Source: Pseudoalteromonas aurantia
GTDB lineage: Bacteria; Pseudomonadota; Gammaproteobacteria; Enterobacterales; Alteromonadaceae
NCBI RefSeq assembly: GCF_005886875.1
Contig: NZ_PNBY01000009.1
Span: 1 to 64,000, forward strand
DNA length: 64,000 bases
Reading direction: 5' to 3'
How positions within the stretch are numbered: position 1 is the first letter of the stretch; each line of letters opens with the position of its first letter. Made by a program: the position numbers and the translations under genes. The notes beneath the pieces are model-generated. The model was not told the DNA's origin. It saw nothing but the letters and a program-made list of their open reading frames with translations, and did no database searches. Positions 44,900 to 53,366 of the stretch are shown piece after piece.

Positions 44900-46315
44900 C
44901 TACTTCCTTAAACTTTTGATATTACTTAACATTAATGGTGACATTAGAAGCAAGCACACAACTGAAGTGCCGATTAGTAAGAAAAGACTTCTTTCCAAAA
45001 GGCCATAACAAACCAAAAAAAACGCTGCACTTACAGCCACAGTAACCATCAAAAATGGTAACCATAGTACGGAGTAAACATCACGAAAACCGATATTCGC
45101 ACAGGGTTTTAATAAAAACTGAACGTGTGAAATAAAGAACAAAACCTGTAAACAAAACAAGGTAAATGCAAGCCCGACAACCCCCGTTGACACAGTTGTA
45201 AATAAAACAGCTGGCCTGATAAACGCAACAATTATATTCCACCAAAATGCCCGCTTCACTTTACCCACTGCCCGCAATAAAACGCCCACTGGGTTGACCA
45301 ATGAAATTACCAGCATATATAAGGCTAACCATTGCAGTACGGCGCTGTGCTCAATCCACTTTTCACCAAAGGTCATTTCTAAAATGATTTCAGGAAAAGC
45401 TGCCATCAAACCATAGAGTGGGATATTAATTAATGACAGCACTTTCAACATTGAAAGGTACATACCGTGTATTGCATTGCCCTCTTTAAAGTTAACCATC
45501 ACAGGAAAAGCGACTTTATTTACAATGGGGTTTATTAATTGTAGAGCGGGTTTAAACACTAAGTCTTTGATGTAGGCATAAACACCTAACTTTTCTGGGC
45601 CAAGTAACTTTCCAACCAATACTTGGTCAACTTGGGCACTAGAGAAGTTAATCAGCGCTTCGCCACATTGATATAAACCGTATTTAACCGGATGTTTAAT
45701 TTGAGACCAAACAATGCGCTTCGGACGGGTAATATATTGCGCCCCTACAATAAACAGCAACATGCTCGAGCTTACTACCAGCACAAATTGCCCAATAACA
45801 AGTGACCATATGCCTGCCTCATAGTTCACCGCCAATACTACCGCTAAAAACCCTGTTAACTGCGCAGAAATATCAACTTTTGCAATCATATCAAAATGCA
45901 TTTTCTGCTGTAATCGGGCAAGTATTTGTTGCGATAAACTACGAATAAAAAACACAGATGCTAAAACATACAATAGTTCGCTCAGTAAAGGCATAGCGAA
46001 AAATACCGCGATTGGATCACTTAAGAGCGCTAATGAAATTGTTAAGATAAGTCCTAGCGTAACATTAATAACATAGAGTTGACCTAATTGATTATCGGTT
46101 AATTTAGTATGATAAATAACCGCATTAGAAAGCCCTGCATCACCAAAAACTTGTGTAAATCCAATAACCAAATTAAGTATCGCAGCCACACCGAGCTCAA
46201 ATGGGGTCAAGTAACGCGCGAGGATAATTAGCTGAGCTAAATGTAGTCCGCCTTTGCTGAATGTCGATAAAGCAACCCTGGAAACGCCCTTAAGAGCAGA
46301 ATGAAGCGCAGTCAT
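44900..46315 (-). CDS. wzx: Oligosaccharide flippase (Wzx), module B
   Basis: 471 aa, about twelve to fourteen helices. The MATE-like/WzxC subfamily opening LIILARYLTPFELGVAAILNLVIGFTQVFGDAGLSNAVIY is clear, with SQQILARLQQKMHFDMIAKVDIS and LGPEKLGVYAYIKDLVFKPALQLI further on. It moves the module B lipid-linked repeat unit across the inner membrane. It differs in subfamily from the module A flippase and also from WzxE of ECA. Confidence 0.87.
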   Translation of the reverse strand: MTALHSALKGVSRVALSTFSKGGLHLAQLIILARYLTPFELGVAAILNLVIGFTQVFGDAGLSNAVIYHTKLTDNQLGQLYVINVTLGLILTISLALLSDPIAVFFAMPLLSELLYVLASVFFIRSLSQQILARLQQKMHFDMIAKVDISAQLTGFLAVVLAVNYEAGIWSLVIGQFVLVVSSSMLLFIVGAQYITRPKRIVWSQIKHPVKYGLYQCGEALINFSSAQVDQVLVGKLLGPEKLGVYAYIKDLVFKPALQLINPIVNKVAFPVMVNFKEGNAIHGMYLSMLKVLSLINIPLYGLMAAFPEIILEMTFGEKWIEHSAVLQWLALYMLVISLVNPVGVLLRAVGKVKRAFWWNIIVAFIRPAVLFTTVSTGVVGLAFTLFCLQVLFFISHVQFLLKPCANIGFRDVYSVLWLPFLMVTVAVSAAFFLVCYGLLERSLFLLIGTSVVCLLLMSPLMLSNIKSLRK

Positions 46316-46318
46316 AGA

Positions 46319-47359
46319 TTAGTTGCACTCTAAAGATTCAAATAGCGCTGCCCATTTAGGAGCTAATGCATGTTCTGTAAAGTGTGACTGCATCAATTGT
46401 TGGTTTGCCTTAGAGCGAGAAAACGCTTTTTCAAAGAATGACTCAACACTTAATTGCGATAAAAATTCTGTTTTATCAATCTCAAAACCCAATTCGGTTA
46501 AGTTCGTAAAACTCGTTGTCGTACTCAACATAAACATAGGCTTACCCGTTAGAAACATGGTATAGGCCACATATAACCCCTGTTGTCGATGCTGCGAAAA
46601 CACCGCCATATCGACGCTATTTAACAATGCGTCATACTCTTCTTTATTAAGCATATGCTTAATAGGTTTGAATTTCTCCCCAAATAACGTCTCACCATAT
46701 GCAGTAACTTCATTCACATAGGATGCCTCACCAGCGTAATTGAGCGGCACAACAATTTCGATATCTAGCGCTTTAAATGGCAATAAAGACTCTAACGCTT
46801 CTTTATGCCTATTACTTGATGAAGCTGAATTACCCACCAAAACTCGGATGGTGTTAGACGTTCGTTGCTCAGGCTCAGGAGTTGCGACGCCTATAAGCGG
46901 ATACGGTAATACAGATACACCCTTACGCTTCAGCGCCTTTGAAACAAGTTTTGCATCTCCCATATTCAAGGTTTGAACATGTTTAAATTTACGTAACATC
47001 AGCGCATGCAAAGCTTGTGCTATATACTCTTTGAACGACCTATCCTTTTTAAAGTGGCGATAAAGCTCTCCCCCCCAAATTACACAACTACAACGCCGAG
47101 AGACTGGATGAAAAAGCAGTTTTTTCCAAATATGTACATCAAATAAACCATGGAAAATAAAACTAGTGTCTGAGTCTGCCTGACCGATCAACGCAAATAA
47201 CGCATCCACACTCTGGTATGTTATTAAGTCTGGGTCTAATAACGCTTGCTCTGATGATTTGACCCAAAATGCTTGTTTGTCTGTATAAGGAACACTTAAC
47301 AAAAAGCGTTTCATTGGCTCATAGTGATGTGGCGTATCCGCAAAAATATGGACTATCAT
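46319..47359 (-). CDS. wecF: WecF-family 4-acetamido-4,6-dideoxyhexose transferase
   Basis: 346 aa from the ATG at 47359, which overlaps the acetyltransferase stop in ATGA. It starts MIVHIFADTPHH, parallel to E. coli WecF, and has FFHG-like FIFHGLFD, VIWGGELYRHF (WecF HIWGADLY), RVLVGNSASSSNRHKEAL, IVVPLNYAGEASYV, EVTAYGETLF and a QHRQQGL motif. This is family GT56, which adds Fuc4NAc from dTDP-Fuc4NAc to lipid II in ECA synthesis. Here the donor is likely a dTDP-4-acetamido-4,6-dideoxyhexose made by rmlAB and the two genes just upstream. Confidence 0.85.
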   Translation of the reverse strand: MIVHIFADTPHHYEPMKRFLLSVPYTDKQAFWVKSSEQALLDPDLITYQSVDALFALIGQADSDTSFIFHGLFDVHIWKKLLFHPVSRRCSCVIWGGELYRHFKKDRSFKEYIAQALHALMLRKFKHVQTLNMGDAKLVSKALKRKGVSVLPYPLIGVATPEPEQRTSNTIRVLVGNSASSSNRHKEALESLLPFKALDIEIVVPLNYAGEASYVNEVTAYGETLFGEKFKPIKHMLNKEEYDALLNSVDMAVFSQHRQQGLYVAYTMFLTGKPMFMLSTTTSFTNLTELGFEIDKTEFLSQLSVESFFEKAFSRSKANQQLMQSHFTEHALAPKWAALFESLECN

Positions 47360-47928
47360 TGAGTACCCCAAGATTTTTCAAACTGCTCAGCACACACTAA
47401 TAGATCTCGCTTTCGCGCTTTAATTTCTTTAACTGGTTGCCCTGCGTAAATCATAAATTCAGATAGACTTTTATTTACTAAACTTAATGCACCTACCGCA
47501 GCCCCTTGTTTTAAAACCACTCCAGGCAGCACCACACTTCCAGAACCGATGATCACATGCTCACACACTTTTACAGGCGCATGAAGAACATTCGTGTACT
47601 CACCATCTACCATCGGGTTAGTCATATAACTGCCACTATAGTCATCACTGCTACTATAGATTGAAACTCTCGAAGAGATATTTGCATAATCAGAAACAAC
47701 TATCTTTTCGCTACCAATTAAAGAAGAAAAGACAGCGATGTGAATAAAGTTACCAAGCCATATTCCTTCAGAGCCAGCAGATAATACACAGAAATCATCA
47801 ATTCTAACGTTATTACCTAGGGAAATATATCGACAGCCATAAAACGATGCTTTTTTTGAAATCATGCAGTGCTCACCGACATGTATAAAGCCCATTTCAA
47901 GCAACTCTTGTTTTGAATAATGTGACAT
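47356..47928 (-). CDS. Hexapeptide acetyltransferase for a dTDP-4-amino sugar (predicted)
   Basis: 190 aa, left-handed beta-helix: ISLGNNVRIDDFCVLSAG, IHIAVFSSLIGS, VVSDYANISSRVSIYSSSDDYSG, VKVCEHVIIGSGSVVLPGVVLKQGAAVGALS and YAGQPVKEIKAR. The pattern matches maltose-acetyltransferase/VioB/FdtC-type enzymes. It lies between the aminotransferase (2-base gap) and wecF (4-base overlap), so it most likely N-acetylates the 4-amino sugar and replaces the unrelated WecD of ECA. O-acetylation of the glycan is the alternative. Confidence 0.8.
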   Translation of the reverse strand: MSHYSKQELLEMGFIHVGEHCMISKKASFYGCRYISLGNNVRIDDFCVLSAGSEGIWLGNFIHIAVFSSLIGSEKIVVSDYANISSRVSIYSSSDDYSGSYMTNPMVDGEYTNVLHAPVKVCEHVIIGSGSVVLPGVVLKQGAAVGALSLVNKSLSEFMIYAGQPVKEIKARKRDLLVCAEQFEKSWGTQ

Positions 47929-47930
47929 GA

Positions 47931-49025
47931 CTATTTCGTCCTATATCGACGAAGGCGATCAAGTAATATTTGAGTTATCTCGCCAACTCCTTCAAGTGAT
48001 AGTTCTGTGTACATGGGTAAACACAGCACTCTTTGAGCTGTATCATTTGCGATTGGCGTACAGCCTGACATTCCATACGCAGGTACGGTATTTAAACTTG
48101 GATAAAAATAACGCCGTGTTTGTATGCCGTGTGCAGCTAATTGGCTAATTAAAAATAGCACCTCCGCTTCGTCATTCAGTAACACCGGAAAGTAGCAACC
48201 ATTAGGCTTACTATTGTCAGACCACTTAATAGTCGTTAAATCATTCTCCAAGGCATTTTGATAGGCAGTCCACAATGCCTGACGTTTGGTAAGAATATCA
48301 GGAAATAGAGGCAATAAAGATAACCCCATCGCCGCATGCACTTCGCTCATTTTTGCATTTATGCCGACAACACCCGGATATTGCTGGCTATCAAACCCAA
48401 AGTTAATTATTTGTTTAGCACGTAGATAGTCCTCCTTGTGCTTAAAAATAATAGCGCCTCCTTCAAGGCTGTGGAATATTTTAGTCGCATGTAAACTTAG
48501 CGTGGCTGCATCCCCATAAGATAGCAACGCCTTACCGTTATACGTTGCACCAAATGTATGCGCCGCATCATAGATCACTTTTAAATTATACTGAGCCGCT
48601 TGCTCTTTTATTTGCTCGTCATTACACGGGTTACCGTAAACATGAACTGCCACCACAGCGCTGGCTTTCTCAAGCTGGGCTTGCGATGCACTATTTATAT
48701 CTAGGTTTAATGTCTGAGGGTCAATATCAATAAATTCTGGTTCTAGATCACCAGCCAACAAAGAGCTGGCCGTTGCGGCAAATGAATACGGCGTTGTGAG
48801 TACTTTACCGGATACTTCTAATGCCATATAAGCAACTGATAAAGCCAGTGTGCCATTTGCAACCAATAATACATGCTCAACACCTAAGTATTCTGCTAGC
48901 TTTTTTTCTAATTCTTGTACGCATGGGCCGTTATTCGTTAACCATCCACTGTTAAATATGTTTTCTATTTTATTTTGGTAATTTTCAAGAGGGGGGAGAT
49001 ATGGCTTCACTATTGGGTATTTCAC
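47931..49025 (-). CDS. DegT/DnrJ-family aminotransferase (VioA-like)
   Basis: 364 aa with GTG start, AAGAG eight bases upstream. PLP-dependent sugar aminotransferase: SGWLTNNGPCVQELE, LVANGTLALSVAY, TTPYSFAATASSLL, HVYGNPCN, YDAAHTFG and SLHATKIFHSLEGGA, with the PLP Lys in HATK. These segments look more like VioA (dTDP-Qui4N synthesis) than like E. coli WecE. It converts dTDP-4-keto-6-deoxyglucose from rmlAB to dTDP-4-amino-4,6-dideoxyhexose; whether gluco (Qui4N) or galacto (Fuc4N) cannot be settled by eye. First gene of module B after the terminator at 49128. No clear promoter is visible in the 100-base gap. Confidence 0.85.
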   Translation of the reverse strand: MKYPIVKPYLPPLENYQNKIENIFNSGWLTNNGPCVQELEKKLAEYLGVEHVLLVANGTLALSVAYMALEVSGKVLTTPYSFAATASSLLAGDLEPEFIDIDPQTLNLDINSASQAQLEKASAVVAVHVYGNPCNDEQIKEQAAQYNLKVIYDAAHTFGATYNGKALLSYGDAATLSLHATKIFHSLEGGAIIFKHKEDYLRAKQIINFGFDSQQYPGVVGINAKMSEVHAAMGLSLLPLFPDILTKRQALWTAYQNALENDLTTIKWSDNSKPNGCYFPVLLNDEAEVLFLISQLAAHGIQTRRYFYPSLNTVPAYGMSGCTPIANDTAQRVLCLPMYTELSLEGVGEITQILLDRLRRYRTK

Positions 49026-49121
49026 ATGCGGCTCTTAGAACAAAATTTTTGGCATAGTAACAAAAGTAAGCTGAGGGGTCTAGAACTCTGGAGCGAAAGA
49101 AATGTAGTGAATTGTTAATAT

Positions 49122-49151
49122 AAAAAAAGCGAGCCTAAGCTCGCTTTTTTT
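49122..49151 (-). terminator. Intrinsic terminator after the S-layer-like gene
   Basis: Stem AGCGAGC/GCTCGCT (49128-49134 with 49139-49145), loop CTAA, flanked by A7 and T7 runs, so it works in both directions. It lies 14 bases beyond the stop of the gene at 49165 and insulates it from module B. Confidence 0.85.
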
Positions 49152-49164
49152 CGCAGAAAACTAA

Positions 49165-50499
49165 TTATTTAGTTTTAACACGATCAGCGTCAGCTTTGTG
49201 ATAGTAAATAGCGTCAACAGAAATGTTACCTGATGGGGCATTTACCACAACGTTTACGTGTGCATTACCTGTAATACCTTTCTCAGCTGCAAATGCTTTA
49301 ACTTCAGCACTGATGTTAGTAACTGCTTTAGCAGCTGCTGTTGCAGTTAAAGTTTTAGCATAAGTAGAACCATTAGCAGTCAAACTAACTGTAATAGCAC
49401 CAACTACAGTACCAGTGTTAGTTACATTGATAGACTGAGCATACTGTGAATCAAACGGCATGAACGTAATGTCGTCGTTTGAACCATCAAGAGTGAATTT
49501 ACCAGCGTCTTTTGCAGCAATCACTACAGAAGCAGTACTACCAGCATTAACAGCTGTAGAAGCTAGAGTAAATGACTGAGGAGCTGTAATTACAGAACCT
49601 TTAGCAGCTTCACCTTTAACGTTTGCTGTAAGCGTTACGTTATCAACTGTAGAATTTACAACTGTTTGAACAAGTGTTAGTTCAGTCAATGCATCATTAA
49701 TTGATGCAGTGGCAGTATCATCAGCAGCCGTTATTGTAAATGCTTTACCTGCACCTAACAGCTCAGCAGCTGAAAGTTTACCACTCTTGTCTGCATCATA
49801 ATCGATAGCGTAAGAGAAGTCGCCCTTCAGTACGTGTGTAACTTTAGAGAATGTAATCGCATCAACATCAGAAGAGTTATTTGTGAACGTTGTAACTAAC
49901 GCATCTTTTAAAGTAGAGCCATTATTAGTGAACTCTTTACGACCTTTAGATGTAGATACTTCACCATCGAACTTAGTAAGCGCTGAGCTCAACTGAGTTT
50001 TAAATGTCGCAATTGTGGCATCTTTAGAAACATCATAATCACCAATTGATGGGTTAACTGATATCGCTTTTGAAGATACTTTAATTGTACCTTTGTCTGC
50101 AGCAGAGCCAGTTTTCAATTTGAATCCAGCTAATGTAATATTGCCATCAGCTGAATTTGGGTTGTTGCGCGTACTTACACGGAAACGAACAGTTGTTGCA
50201 CTAGGGTAGTCAACAAATGCAAATGAAGCACCGTTCGCGACACTGCTAGGAGTCGCTGTAGCATTTACGGTTGTATCGAACTCAGCACCTGAAATTGTGA
50301 ACTGTACTACATCATTTACAATGTACTCAGCACCCGTATCAACTACAACAGCATTTAGGTCACCAGTCTCGAGTACTGAAAGACCTAACAATTTGTTACC
50401 TTCAAGCGATACGTTTTTGCCAGCTGTACCAATTGTCGCTGCGTTAGACGCAACTGAAACACCTGCTAGGGCAAGCGCTAGTAGAGATTTTTTGAACAT
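49165..50499 (-). CDS. Abundant secreted protein, candidate S-layer protein
   Basis: 444 aa with a Sec signal peptide (MFKK, hydrophobic core, SNA-A near residue 20). The mature part is about 424 aa, rich in Ala, Thr, Val, Ser and Asn, contains no Cys and is built of beta-type segments. Residues 235-246 (DADKSGKLSAAE) match a 12-residue EF-hand loop (D1, D3, S5, G6, L8, E12), so Ca2+ binding is likely. A near-consensus promoter, GGAG ribosome site, structured 5' UTR and dedicated terminator suggest very high expression. A complete type II secretion-like operon lies directly upstream. Cys-free, Ca-binding, highly expressed secreted proteins next to LPS genes are typical of Gram-negative S-layers; it recalls Slr4 of Pseudoalteromonas, but I cannot verify homology. 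Confidence 0.7.
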   Translation of the reverse strand: MFKKSLLALALAGVSVASNAATIGTAGKNVSLEGNKLLGLSVLETGDLNAVVVDTGAEYIVNDVVQFTISGAEFDTTVNATATPSSVANGASFAFVDYPSATTVRFRVSTRNNPNSADGNITLAGFKLKTGSAADKGTIKVSSKAISVNPSIGDYDVSKDATIATFKTQLSSALTKFDGEVSTSKGRKEFTNNGSTLKDALVTTFTNNSSDVDAITFSKVTHVLKGDFSYAIDYDADKSGKLSAAELLGAGKAFTITAADDTATASINDALTELTLVQTVVNSTVDNVTLTANVKGEAAKGSVITAPQSFTLASTAVNAGSTASVVIAAKDAGKFTLDGSNDDITFMPFDSQYAQSINVTNTGTVVGAITVSLTANGSTYAKTLTATAAAKAVTNISAEVKAFAAEKGITGNAHVNVVVNAPSGNISVDAIYYHKADADRVKTK

Positions 50500-50606
50500 T
50501 ATCCATTCTCCAAAGTTTCATGAAACAGGAACATTTTAATTGTTCCAAAATTTTAGTTTTTCTGACTTCACTTAGGCGGCCGCCTAATTGACTAACAGCC
50601 AAACAA
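50500..50606 (-). promoter_or_regulatory. Structured 5' UTR of the S-layer-like gene
   Basis: About 107 bases between the predicted transcription start and the ATG. It contains a perfect 16-bp palindrome TTAGGCGGCCGCCTAA (50572-50587), the inverted repeat GGAACA-7-TGTTCC (50528-50546), and GGAG nine bases before the ATG. Stable 5' hairpins are a known means of protecting very abundant mRNAs; the palindrome could instead be an operator. Confidence 0.55.
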
Positions 50607-50612
50607 GGACAC

Positions 50613-50640
50613 AGTCTAAACAAAGACACCCTATTGTCAA
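50613..50640 (-). promoter_or_regulatory. Strong sigma-70 promoter of the S-layer-like gene
   Basis: Minus strand: perfect -35 TTGACA (50640-50635), 16-base spacer, -10 TAGACT (50618-50613). Upstream lie A/T tracts (GTGAAAAAAAGTATTTTTGA) at the place of an UP element. Best promoter match in the window. Confidence 0.6.
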
Positions 50641-50796
50641 GCAGTCAACACTGCTCAAAAATACTTTTTTTCACTAAAAACATATAAAAAGCACAAAAAT
50701 CACACAAAAATCACACAAAAAAATGAAATTGAACAATATTGTGTTTGCTCAACGACGTTTTAATACAATTACTAACACTTATTAACTAAGGTTATA

Positions 50797-52839
50797 TCAA
50801 TTATTTACTTCTAGACGATTTAAAGTTTGTTTAAAGTCTTGAATAATTGTGTCCCAGTCATCTGCCGTATTGACTATTCGAGGTGTCACAAATACTACTA
50901 ACTCTGTTTTTACCACATTATTGTCTTTGCCATCAAATAAACTGCCCAAAATTGGGATATCAGAAAACAAAGGGACTCGCCTATCGTTATAGGTTGACTT
51001 TTCATCTATCAAGCCGCCAAGCATGATTGTTTGCCCATCACCTGCAATGACCTCCGTTTTTAGGGCTCTATCTAGGATAATTGGATTACCTCCAGCACCA
51101 GACCCCCCCGATGACTGAGAGCTAATAGTTTGCTCTATTTCCATTAAAACGATCCCTTGTGCGTTCACAGTTGGTGTTACCGTTAAATCGATGCCAGTAT
51201 CTAAATAATCTACAGATGTCTGACTTCCAACGTCTGGAGATGTAATTATCTCTCCAACAACTGGAATTTTATCACCCACTGTTATATTCGCCGATACCCC
51301 ATCTCGAACAGCGAGGGTCGGCCTTGAAAGTACATTTACGTTGCTGTTTGTTTCCAAAAGATTTAATGCAATATTTCCCGATGCACCTTTTAAGGTATAC
51401 GTAAGACCTGTTTTAGCTGCAGTTTCTAAGTTAAACCCCCCCGTTATATCAGCGCCTAGGTTCGTCAATGCCAATGTTACCCCCCTAGAAAATATATCAG
51501 TGAGTTTCACCTCAGCAATGAGTACTTCTAATACAACTTGCTTTGGCAACACATCAAGCCGCTTTATTAAAGGGTAAATTGTACGATATTTCTCACCGGT
51601 CGTTTCGAAAATAAGTGAATTTGAACGCTCGTCTACCACCATATTCAAATCATTCGTTTTAGCTGAAACATTTCTTTGTGTATTTTGAGCGACATCTTGA
51701 TTATCAGCCTGCTGCTGCGACGCAGAAGTCGATGAACTTAAACTCGTACCAGATTGGCCAAAGAGTAGTTGTAAACTCTGCCCTAAATCAATAGCACGTG
51801 CAAATTCAGGCTCAAAAATAAAATACTGCGTTTCATTGCCATCCGCCGGCTTATCCAACTGTCTAGCCCAAAACGCAACTCTCTGCAAAAACTTTCGTTC
51901 GTTAGCAAAAAAAATCAACGTATTCGTTCTTTGTATGGGTACAATTGAGACTGCTTTTTCAGATGACCCAGAGACATTAACACTGATCCCATCTTGTTCC
52001 AGCAAACTTAATAAATTTTTACTAAGCTCTTCAGAAGATATAAACTCAGCTTTATATGTACCGACTTGCCTGTCTCTAAAGGTTGGCTGATCCAATAAAG
52101 CCATAAACTCCAGCGCTTTTATTATATCTCGTCTCTTACCTTTTATTAATAACGCCTTTTGTTCAAACAACTGCCTTACATCGATTCTTGTTAACTGTTT
52201 GATTGTTCCAGCTAAAGACACCTGAACCCCTGCATTAAACGGGGCGAGCTGAATAATGTCATTGTTCGTATTAGGCACATCTTTTAACTGATTTCCATAG
52301 CCATACACAAAGTTATTTGTCGTGCCCTGAGAGTCCTTATGGATATATAAAACATCATCATTAAAACGAAATGAAATACCTTTATCTTCAAGCAAGTCTC
52401 GACTGATTTCAAATAACTTTTTGTGGCTTAATTCCTGTTGAAAATTTAGAGTTATTTTATCGGTACTGGCACTTAACTCATCACCAATAATATAATTCAC
52501 AGCCAACATTTCACCGAATACATAATGCAAGAAGTCTTTCACTAATAAGGTATCAAGCGCTAACTTAACGGTGGCAGTGTCACTAAACCTAGCAGAGAGA
52601 TTATCATTGGAAATGCTAGTTTGACTATCTACGCCCATTCCAGTCAAGTAAACGAAGCCATTATTTTGCTTCGTGTTCTGTTCTACTTTTATCTCATTCA
52701 GGATATCATTCTTTGACGCATTCTGCGCAGCCCCTCCGACAAGAAAAGAGTCTTTAACAGTGACTTTTTTCGGCGCACTACTACACCCCGATAAGCAAAC
52801 AATACTTCCTATTAAAATCAATTTCTTCAGTTGTTTCAT
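50797..52839 (-). CDS. gspD: GspD-like secretin with its own lipid anchor
   Basis: 680 aa. Lipoprotein signal ending LSGC (Cys19), then N0/N1-type domains (e.g. LLVKDFLHYVFGEMLAVNYIIGDEL), ring-building repeats, a Ser/Gln-rich linker (~residues 365-390), and the secretin C-domain: VVLEVLIAEVKLTDIFSRG, VNVLSRPTLAVRDGVSANITVGDKIPVVG, DLTVTPTVNAQG, IMLGGLIDE and VPLFSDIPILGSLF. It forms the outer-membrane channel of the secretion system. Having its own lipobox suggests a self-piloting liposecretin like HxcQ. Its ATG overlaps the preceding gene by 4 bases. It is the last gene of the operon, followed only by the S-layer-like gene. Confidence 0.88.
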   Translation of the reverse strand: MKQLKKLILIGSIVCLSGCSSAPKKVTVKDSFLVGGAAQNASKNDILNEIKVEQNTKQNNGFVYLTGMGVDSQTSISNDNLSARFSDTATVKLALDTLLVKDFLHYVFGEMLAVNYIIGDELSASTDKITLNFQQELSHKKLFEISRDLLEDKGISFRFNDDVLYIHKDSQGTTNNFVYGYGNQLKDVPNTNNDIIQLAPFNAGVQVSLAGTIKQLTRIDVRQLFEQKALLIKGKRRDIIKALEFMALLDQPTFRDRQVGTYKAEFISSEELSKNLLSLLEQDGISVNVSGSSEKAVSIVPIQRTNTLIFFANERKFLQRVAFWARQLDKPADGNETQYFIFEPEFARAIDLGQSLQLLFGQSGTSLSSSTSASQQQADNQDVAQNTQRNVSAKTNDLNMVVDERSNSLIFETTGEKYRTIYPLIKRLDVLPKQVVLEVLIAEVKLTDIFSRGVTLALTNLGADITGGFNLETAAKTGLTYTLKGASGNIALNLLETNSNVNVLSRPTLAVRDGVSANITVGDKIPVVGEIITSPDVGSQTSVDYLDTGIDLTVTPTVNAQGIVLMEIEQTISSQSSGGSGAGGNPIILDRALKTEVIAGDGQTIMLGGLIDEKSTYNDRRVPLFSDIPILGSLFDGKDNNVVKTELVVFVTPRIVNTADDWDTIIQDFKQTLNRLEVNN

Positions 52840-53366
52840 TCTTTATCCGCTTTTGTTGCTGATGAGTTCTCTGCTGCATACATCACCAGCACGACTTTAT
52901 GATTTTCATTACTGAAATGTACTTCGTTCGCGTTTGGGATACTCACTTGATATTCAAACTCGATTTGACCGTTTATGAATTTTTTCATTTCGACTGTATT
53001 TGTTTCTAAATTCTCAACTTGAACAAGTGCAAAAGGCTTATTTTTGGTATCAATGATAGCTTTCAATTGCAGTTTATTTTGCCCTACAAAAAAGCTAAAT
53101 AATACCCCTTTTTGCTTTAATTGCTGCTCCTTAGACATCCCCTGTGCATTAATAGGGTTACTTTCGACTAATTGCTCATAAGCACTAAACTCGACTTTCA
53201 AAGCATTAAAAGTCGATGATCTCATTATCGGAAGTGAAACCACTGGAGGGATATAGTCTGTTTCCATACTCTCAGACAACTGTGAATCTAAATTAAAGCT
53301 CGACCTTGCATCAAAAAATAAGAACAGCATGAGTAATATTAATGTGATATAGAAAGTTTTACGCAC
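52836..53366 (-). CDS. Inner-membrane protein of the secretion system, GspC/PilP-like
   Basis: 176 aa, GTG start with an excellent GGAGG site. One membrane helix (~residues 5-20), a Pro-containing linker, and a compact beta domain (~85-165) with KLQLKAIIDTKNKPFALVQVE and NGQIEFEYQVSIPNANEVHF, reminiscent of the HR domain of GspC or of PilP. Its place directly before the secretin equals pilP-pilQ order. It would connect the inner-membrane platform to GspD. I do not recognise it by sequence; the role is inferred. Confidence 0.6.
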   Translation of the reverse strand: MRKTFYITLILLMLFLFFDARSSFNLDSQLSESMETDYIPPVVSLPIMRSSTFNALKVEFSAYEQLVESNPINAQGMSKEQQLKQKGVLFSFFVGQNKLQLKAIIDTKNKPFALVQVENLETNTVEMKKFINGQIEFEYQVSIPNANEVHFSNENHKVVLVMYAAENSSATKADKE

